This document shows, piece after piece, positions 31,335-34,146 of a stretch of DNA of 34,146 bases. Position numbers and translations under genes: made by a program. The DNA comes from a virus. The stretch's first letter is position 1. Every line of letters begins with the position of its first letter. Under the pieces are notes generated by a model. That model did no database searches, was not told the origin of the DNA, and was given only the letters and a program-made list of their open reading frames with translations. Where the stretch lies: positions 1 through 34,146 of IMG/VR virus record IMGVR_UViG_3300042449_002271, one strand, 5' to 3'.

Positions 31335-31363
31335 CAAAGTTAAAAAGTTTTTTGGTTCTACAA
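31335..31363 (-). promoter_or_regulatory. Bacteroidetes-type promoter for the operon starting at 31295
   Basis: On the minus strand TTG (31363-31361), 18 bases, then TAACTTTG (31342-31335). The surrounding 25 bp repeat is shared with the DUF932 promoter, suggesting common control. Confidence 0.72.
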
Positions 31364-31375
31364 GTTTTTGGTTCG
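31351..31375 (-). repeat. 25-bp promoter-associated repeat, copy 2
   Basis: Identical to 29581-29605. Confidence 0.9.
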
Positions 31376-31423
31376 CTTTTTTTTGTTAAAATTTACTTAA
31401 ATCTTTTTTATAAATATTTTATT

Positions 31424-31431
31424 TATATTTG
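31424..31431 (+). promoter_or_regulatory. Candidate -7 box for the right-hand plus-strand genes
   Basis: TATATTTG lies 23 bases before the gene at 31454, in a region divergent from the minus-strand promoter at 31335-31363. No clear -33 element; the upstream sequence is T-rich. Confidence 0.45.
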
Positions 31432-31453
31432 CCTAAATAATAAACAATTAAAA

Positions 31454-31819
31454 ATGGGAAATATAAAAAAAATAGGGATATTTGTAGGTGTAGCTGGCGC
31501 TATTGCAGTCGGTTATTATTTATTAAAAAAAACAAAACCTAAAGTAGCAGAAAAACAACTTTCTCAGTTAAATGCAAATGAGAAGAGTTCAATACAAAAA
31601 GATTTATCTGTCGCAAATTCAACTAAAACTGAAGGAAGTGGTCGAACATCTGTTGCGGATACCTCTTTAGGATTACAGCCTACTGTAACAAATACAACGA
31701 GAAATTCAACCGTAAATCCAACTTACACACCAACAAGTACTACAACTTCAACAAGAAGCACATCGAGTACAACTCCTAGGGCTACTAATTCAACGATAAG
31801 AGTAGGTGGAAGAAGATAG
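31454..31819 (+). CDS. Small membrane-anchored protein sharing a motif with the left-end triplet
   Basis: The 121-aa protein has a membrane segment at about residues 6-21 (IGIFVGVAGAIAVGYYLL) with basic flanks, then a linker ending with VADTSLGLQP, then a Thr/Ser/Arg-rich tail. The SLGLQP motif and the DNA around it (31658-31683) match 543-568 with one mismatch. I chose the ATG at 31454 because it gives the usual short polar start before the membrane segment and has the TATATTTG box upstream; a longer frame from 31319 would pass through promoter DNA. Function unknown; probably the same structural class as the left-end genes. Confidence 0.82.
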   Translation: MGNIKKIGIFVGVAGAIAVGYYLLKKTKPKVAEKQLSQLNANEKSSIQKDLSVANSTKTEGSGRTSVADTSLGLQPTVTNTTRNSTVNPTYTPTSTTTSTRSTSSTTPRATNSTIRVGGRR

Positions 31820-31855
31820 CTTCAAATATAATATTGGTAAATAAAAAATTAAAAA

Positions 31856-32413
31856 ATGGCAACAACAAGAAGGGTAATGGCGGTTGGTACAAGAGGAGGA
31901 GTATCATCATCAACAAGAAGTCCTGCAATGGTTCTTAATATGCTTAACCCAGTAACAAACAAACCTTTTACTGATAGAGGGGCAGGAGATATAAGTGAGT
32001 GGTTTATTTATGACCAAATTACTAAACCATATTTAGACAATGATTATAAAACTGGTGTAGTACAAGTTAGGTCTAATAATTGCATTGACCTAGATATAGA
32101 TTTAAAAAGAATAACTGAAGAAATAGCAAAATACACCAAAATCCAAGCAGGATTTCCGCAAGAAGGAACTAAAATAGAAATTGAATTTTTAGCTTATGCA
32201 AAAAATTTAATTTCAACCAAGTTTAATGGTTATAGCTGTTTGGATAAAATAGAGGAGACCAGACTTGATGAAACTGCAAAAATAGCTACCATAACGTCAA
32301 TAGAATCTGAAAAAACAGTTTTAGGAAAGTCAGATTTAGAAACTAAGATTTACATATTAATAGGGTCTGCCGTTTTAATAACCACAGTATTAATTCTAAC
32401 TAATGAAAAATGA
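31856..32413 (+). CDS. Virion-like protein with C-terminal membrane anchor
   Basis: The 185-aa protein starts with a Ser/Arg-rich stretch and has a soluble domain that includes EISEWFIYDQITKPYLDNDYKTGV-type alternation. A C-terminal membrane segment lies at about 163-181 (IYILIGSAVLITTVLIL). Two cysteines (about residues 75 and 124) are present. The gene overlaps the next by 4 bases (ATGA). No family recognised. Confidence 0.8.
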   Translation: MATTRRVMAVGTRGGVSSSTRSPAMVLNMLNPVTNKPFTDRGAGDISEWFIYDQITKPYLDNDYKTGVVQVRSNNCIDLDIDLKRITEEIAKYTKIQAGFPQEGTKIEIEFLAYAKNLISTKFNGYSCLDKIEETRLDETAKIATITSIESEKTVLGKSDLETKIYILIGSAVLITTVLILTNEK

Positions 32414-32871
32414 TAAAATTATCTGAATGTCAATCATCGAGAAATGAGTGGGAAAGACATGGAACTAATCCACCAAAAGAATTACAAATATATGTGCAGA
32501 ATATTAAAAAAAAATATCAAGATGCGGGTTGCGGTAAAGATGTTTTATTAGAAAAATGTAAGTGGCAGGAAGCATATATTCAAAATATAAGAAACTCAAT
32601 AGAAGAGTTTACATATCAAAATAACCCATCTCGTGTACAAGCCTCTTCCAAAAGTTTAGCAGAAGCAGAAGCAGAACTTAAAAAATTAGATTGTGCTAAA
32701 AAAATAGAAGAAAATAAACAAGTAGCTGTTAAAAGCACAATAAATAAATACTCGGCTCTTGATGAAGAAAGAATACAAGCTGAAATTAAATATCAGACTA
32801 ATGTTAGAATATTTATAGGTGCTAGTGTTTTAGTTTTAGCCTTAACAATAATATTAGTTAATAGGAAATAA
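32410..32871 (+). CDS. Coiled-coil protein with C-terminal membrane anchor
   Basis: The 153-aa protein is mostly a charged helix with several Cys (SECQ, GCGKDV, EKCK, LDCAKK). A C-terminal membrane segment spans about 131-149 (VRIFIGASVLVLALTIIL). It shares an architecture with the gene before it, suggesting two related virion membrane proteins. It is the last gene before the non-coding end region. Confidence 0.8.
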   Translation: MIKLSECQSSRNEWERHGTNPPKELQIYVQNIKKKYQDAGCGKDVLLEKCKWQEAYIQNIRNSIEEFTYQNNPSRVQASSKSLAEAEAELKKLDCAKKIEENKQVAVKSTINKYSALDEERIQAEIKYQTNVRIFIGASVLVLALTIILVNRK

Positions 32872-32940
32872 TGTTAAAAAATAAAATTAATTTCATCTTA
32901 TCCCCTTAATCTCCCCCCTTCCAATACCCCAAATCCACAA

Positions 32941-33000
32941 AAAATACCTCAAAATACCTCAAAATACCTCAAAATACCTCAAAAAACTTCAAAAACCATC
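32941..33000 (+). repeat. 10-bp tandem repeat
   Basis: AAAATACCTC occurs four times exactly (32941-32980), then two degenerate copies (AAAAAACTTC, AAAAACCATC). Confidence 0.93.
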
Positions 33001-33021
33001 AAAAAAGTTTTTCCCACGAAG

Positions 33022-33069
33022 TTCCCAAAAATGATTGTAACGTATTGATTATCAAGTATAGTTTTCCCA
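33022..33069 (+). repeat. 48-bp direct repeat, copy 1
   Basis: Matches 33095-33142 with two mismatches. Each copy is bounded by TTCCCA and contains the near-palindrome TTGATTATCAA. Confidence 0.9.
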
Positions 33070-33094
33070 AAGTTTTCCCACGCTTTTTTTGGTT

Positions 33095-33142
33095 TTCCCA
33101 AAAATGGTTATAACGTATTGATTATCAAGTATAGTTTTCCCA
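33095..33142 (+). repeat. 48-bp direct repeat, copy 2
   Basis: Second copy, 73 bases after the first. Confidence 0.9.
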
Positions 33143-33286
33143 CGTTTTTTTTGTTGTTTTGGTCTATTTCTGGTAATTTCAGTCAATTTTGATTATTTTT
33201 CAGACTTTTTCCCACGAATTTCCCACAATCCTTTCTAACTCCTTGACAATCAACAACACTTTTCCCAAAGTTTTCCCAACACACAC

Positions 33287-33374
33287 AAAATCACAACAAA
33301 ATCACAACAAAATCACAACAAAATCACAACAAAATCACAACAAAATCACAACAAAATCACAACAAAATCACAAC
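33287..33374 (+). repeat. 11-bp tandem repeat, eight copies
   Basis: AAAATCACAAC is repeated eight times without change. There are no spacers, so it is not a CRISPR array. Confidence 0.95.
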
Positions 33375-33406
33375 AATATCTTTTACCCAACCAAACGCAT
33401 TGGTTC

Positions 33407-33471
33407 CCCAAAGGTTCCTTTCTTCACTCCGTACCCCAAATACGGAATGGTTCCACCCAAAGGTTCCTTTC
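33407..33471 (+). repeat. 16-bp direct repeat pair around a small inverted repeat
   Basis: CCCAAAGGTTCCTTTC lies at 33407-33422 and 33456-33471, with a further partial copy at 33475-33485. Between them CCGTA and TACGG form a 5-bp inverted repeat (33429-33445). Confidence 0.8.
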
Positions 33472-34146
33472 ATTGGTTCCTTTCGTCTATTCTTTCGTAT
33501 GCTTTCGAATAAAAGCGTATATCCCCAACACCCCTCCCCAAACAAACACCACTCCTAACACCCTGCGCCCAATGGGGGGAACTCGGCATTTAAAAAAGTG
33601 CGCACTCTTACTGCAAACATTCGAAACATCCTAACTCTCCTGACTTACCCCGTGTAGCTAGACTAGGCATTTGAATTAATCCTTGCCCTATTACAGCCAT
33701 TAAAACAAACTCTTCTTCTCTCAATACCCCAAACACAAAAACAATTAAGCAAAAGGCTCTTTTTGAGAGTAAGTCGAATGAATTAAAATAAAGCCCTCTA
33801 ACGACTTATTTTTATCTCTAGGGTAAATTATACTAAAACACATTTATCTTTTAAAATTAACCCATAGGTTTAAGCACATCGGATTGCTCAATGGTTTTTT
33901 TATTATTGCCATTCAATCTATATCCACTCCTGACTTAAAATAAAGAGATTTAAGAGGTCTTTTTCATATAGACGACTTCTTGTGTATAAATATCTATTAT
34001 TATAACTCTCGTGTCCTGCTTTCGTTCTCAAATACAATTATTCTCTCTCTCTCAAAATTACTCCACAATTTTTTTTTCATTTCTCTCTCTATTTCGTTTC
34101 CTGAAATTTGCTCTCCTCTTTTTTGTTAAAAGGTATGTATGGGGGC

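Larger units (their letters stand above)
33012..33278 (+). repeat. Iteron-like TTCCCA cluster
   Basis: TTCCCA occurs ten times, usually as GTTTTCCCAC/A, at 33011, 33022, 33064, 33075, 33095, 33137, 33209, 33220, 33262 and 33273 (first base each, 33011 approximate by one). All are on the plus strand. Confidence 0.82.
32872..34146. other. Non-coding, G-poor, repeat-rich region
   Basis: About 1.27 kb without a convincing gene. The plus strand is strikingly poor in G between about 32900 and 33400: the 60 bases from 32941 and the 60 from 33301 have none. It contains a 10-bp and an 11-bp tandem array, a 48-bp direct repeat and ten TTCCCA motifs. From about 33550 to the end I see only scattered short repeats, such as CTCCTGACTTA at 33637 and 33927, and CT-rich stretches. 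A replication origin, packaging site or control region is possible; none is proven. Confidence 0.7.

Noticed and set aside
31319-31453. N-terminal extension of the gene at 31454
   Set aside because: The extra 45 codons run through the divergent promoter region and precede the usual polar start and membrane segment.
33287-33374. CRISPR-like array
   Set aside because: Eight identical 11-bp units follow each other with no spacers; repeats are too short and no cas1/cas2 is nearby. The Cas4-like nuclease belongs with RecT.
33189-33545. Two open frames (33189-33512 plus, 33357-33545 minus)
   Set aside because: The plus frame is made of the 11-bp tandem array and the minus frame of the 16-bp repeats; composition is not gene-like.
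1-34146. Integrated prophage with attachment site at the tmRNA
   Set aside because: tmRNA genes are common integration sites, but no integrase, no duplicated tmRNA end and no host genes are seen, and the tmRNA lies inside the viral gene set.

Overview
The window is AT-rich DNA from a virus (or virus-derived element) of a Bacteroidetes host, most likely a flavobacterium. Four things point there: candidate promoters of the Bacteroidetes type (TTG, 17-19 bp, TAnnTTTG), A-rich leaders without clear Shine-Dalgarno sites, a typical Bacteroidetes secretion signal (25268-25651), and phage families such as YopX, DUF932 and RecT. No capsid, portal, terminase, tail-tube, integrase or lysin gene is visible, so the virion type cannot be settled from this segment. 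The first gene is cut by the left edge.

Layout. (1) 1-17628, plus strand, looks like the late/structural region. It holds three tandem paralogous small membrane-anchored proteins that share an identical 18-residue C-terminus, a lipid-anchored-looking LEA-type protein, a coiled-coil/membrane protein, and three very large Cys-rich fibres built of about 15-residue GGG/NTASG repeats (1233, 763 and 944 aa) plus an orphan copy of the fibre N-domain. These are followed by a sulfation/glycosylation cassette (PAPS sulfotransferase, APS kinase, GT9-like glycosyltransferase), more small membrane proteins, and a seven-repeat beta-propeller protein. (2) A bidirectional terminator at 17647-17681 separates this block from (3) 17761-31295, minus strand, the early/replication region. 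This carries a RecT annealase with a Cas4-like Fe-S PD-(D/E)XK nuclease, a possible remote polymerase-palm protein, HTH proteins, a beta-class DNA methyltransferase split over two reading frames, YopX, zinc-ribbon proteins, DUF932, a GNAT acetyltransferase, a small protein with an RNA polymerase alpha-CTD-like domain, and a complete virus-encoded tmRNA at 28205-28560. (4) 31454-32871, plus strand, is a second set of membrane-anchored virion-like genes, one sharing a motif with the genes at the left edge. (5) 32872-34146 is non-coding, strikingly G-poor on the plus strand and full of direct repeats and iteron-like TTCCCA motifs, a candidate origin, packaging or control region.

How the parts may fit together (inference): the late genes build a virion with unusually many single-pass membrane proteins and several giant repeat fibres. 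The sulfation cassette, placed between the fibres and the other virion genes, would make PAPS and transfer sulfate to a glycan, either on the virion or on the host surface. The early genes recombine and modify DNA and adjust host transcription (alpha-CTD-like protein) and translation (tmRNA).
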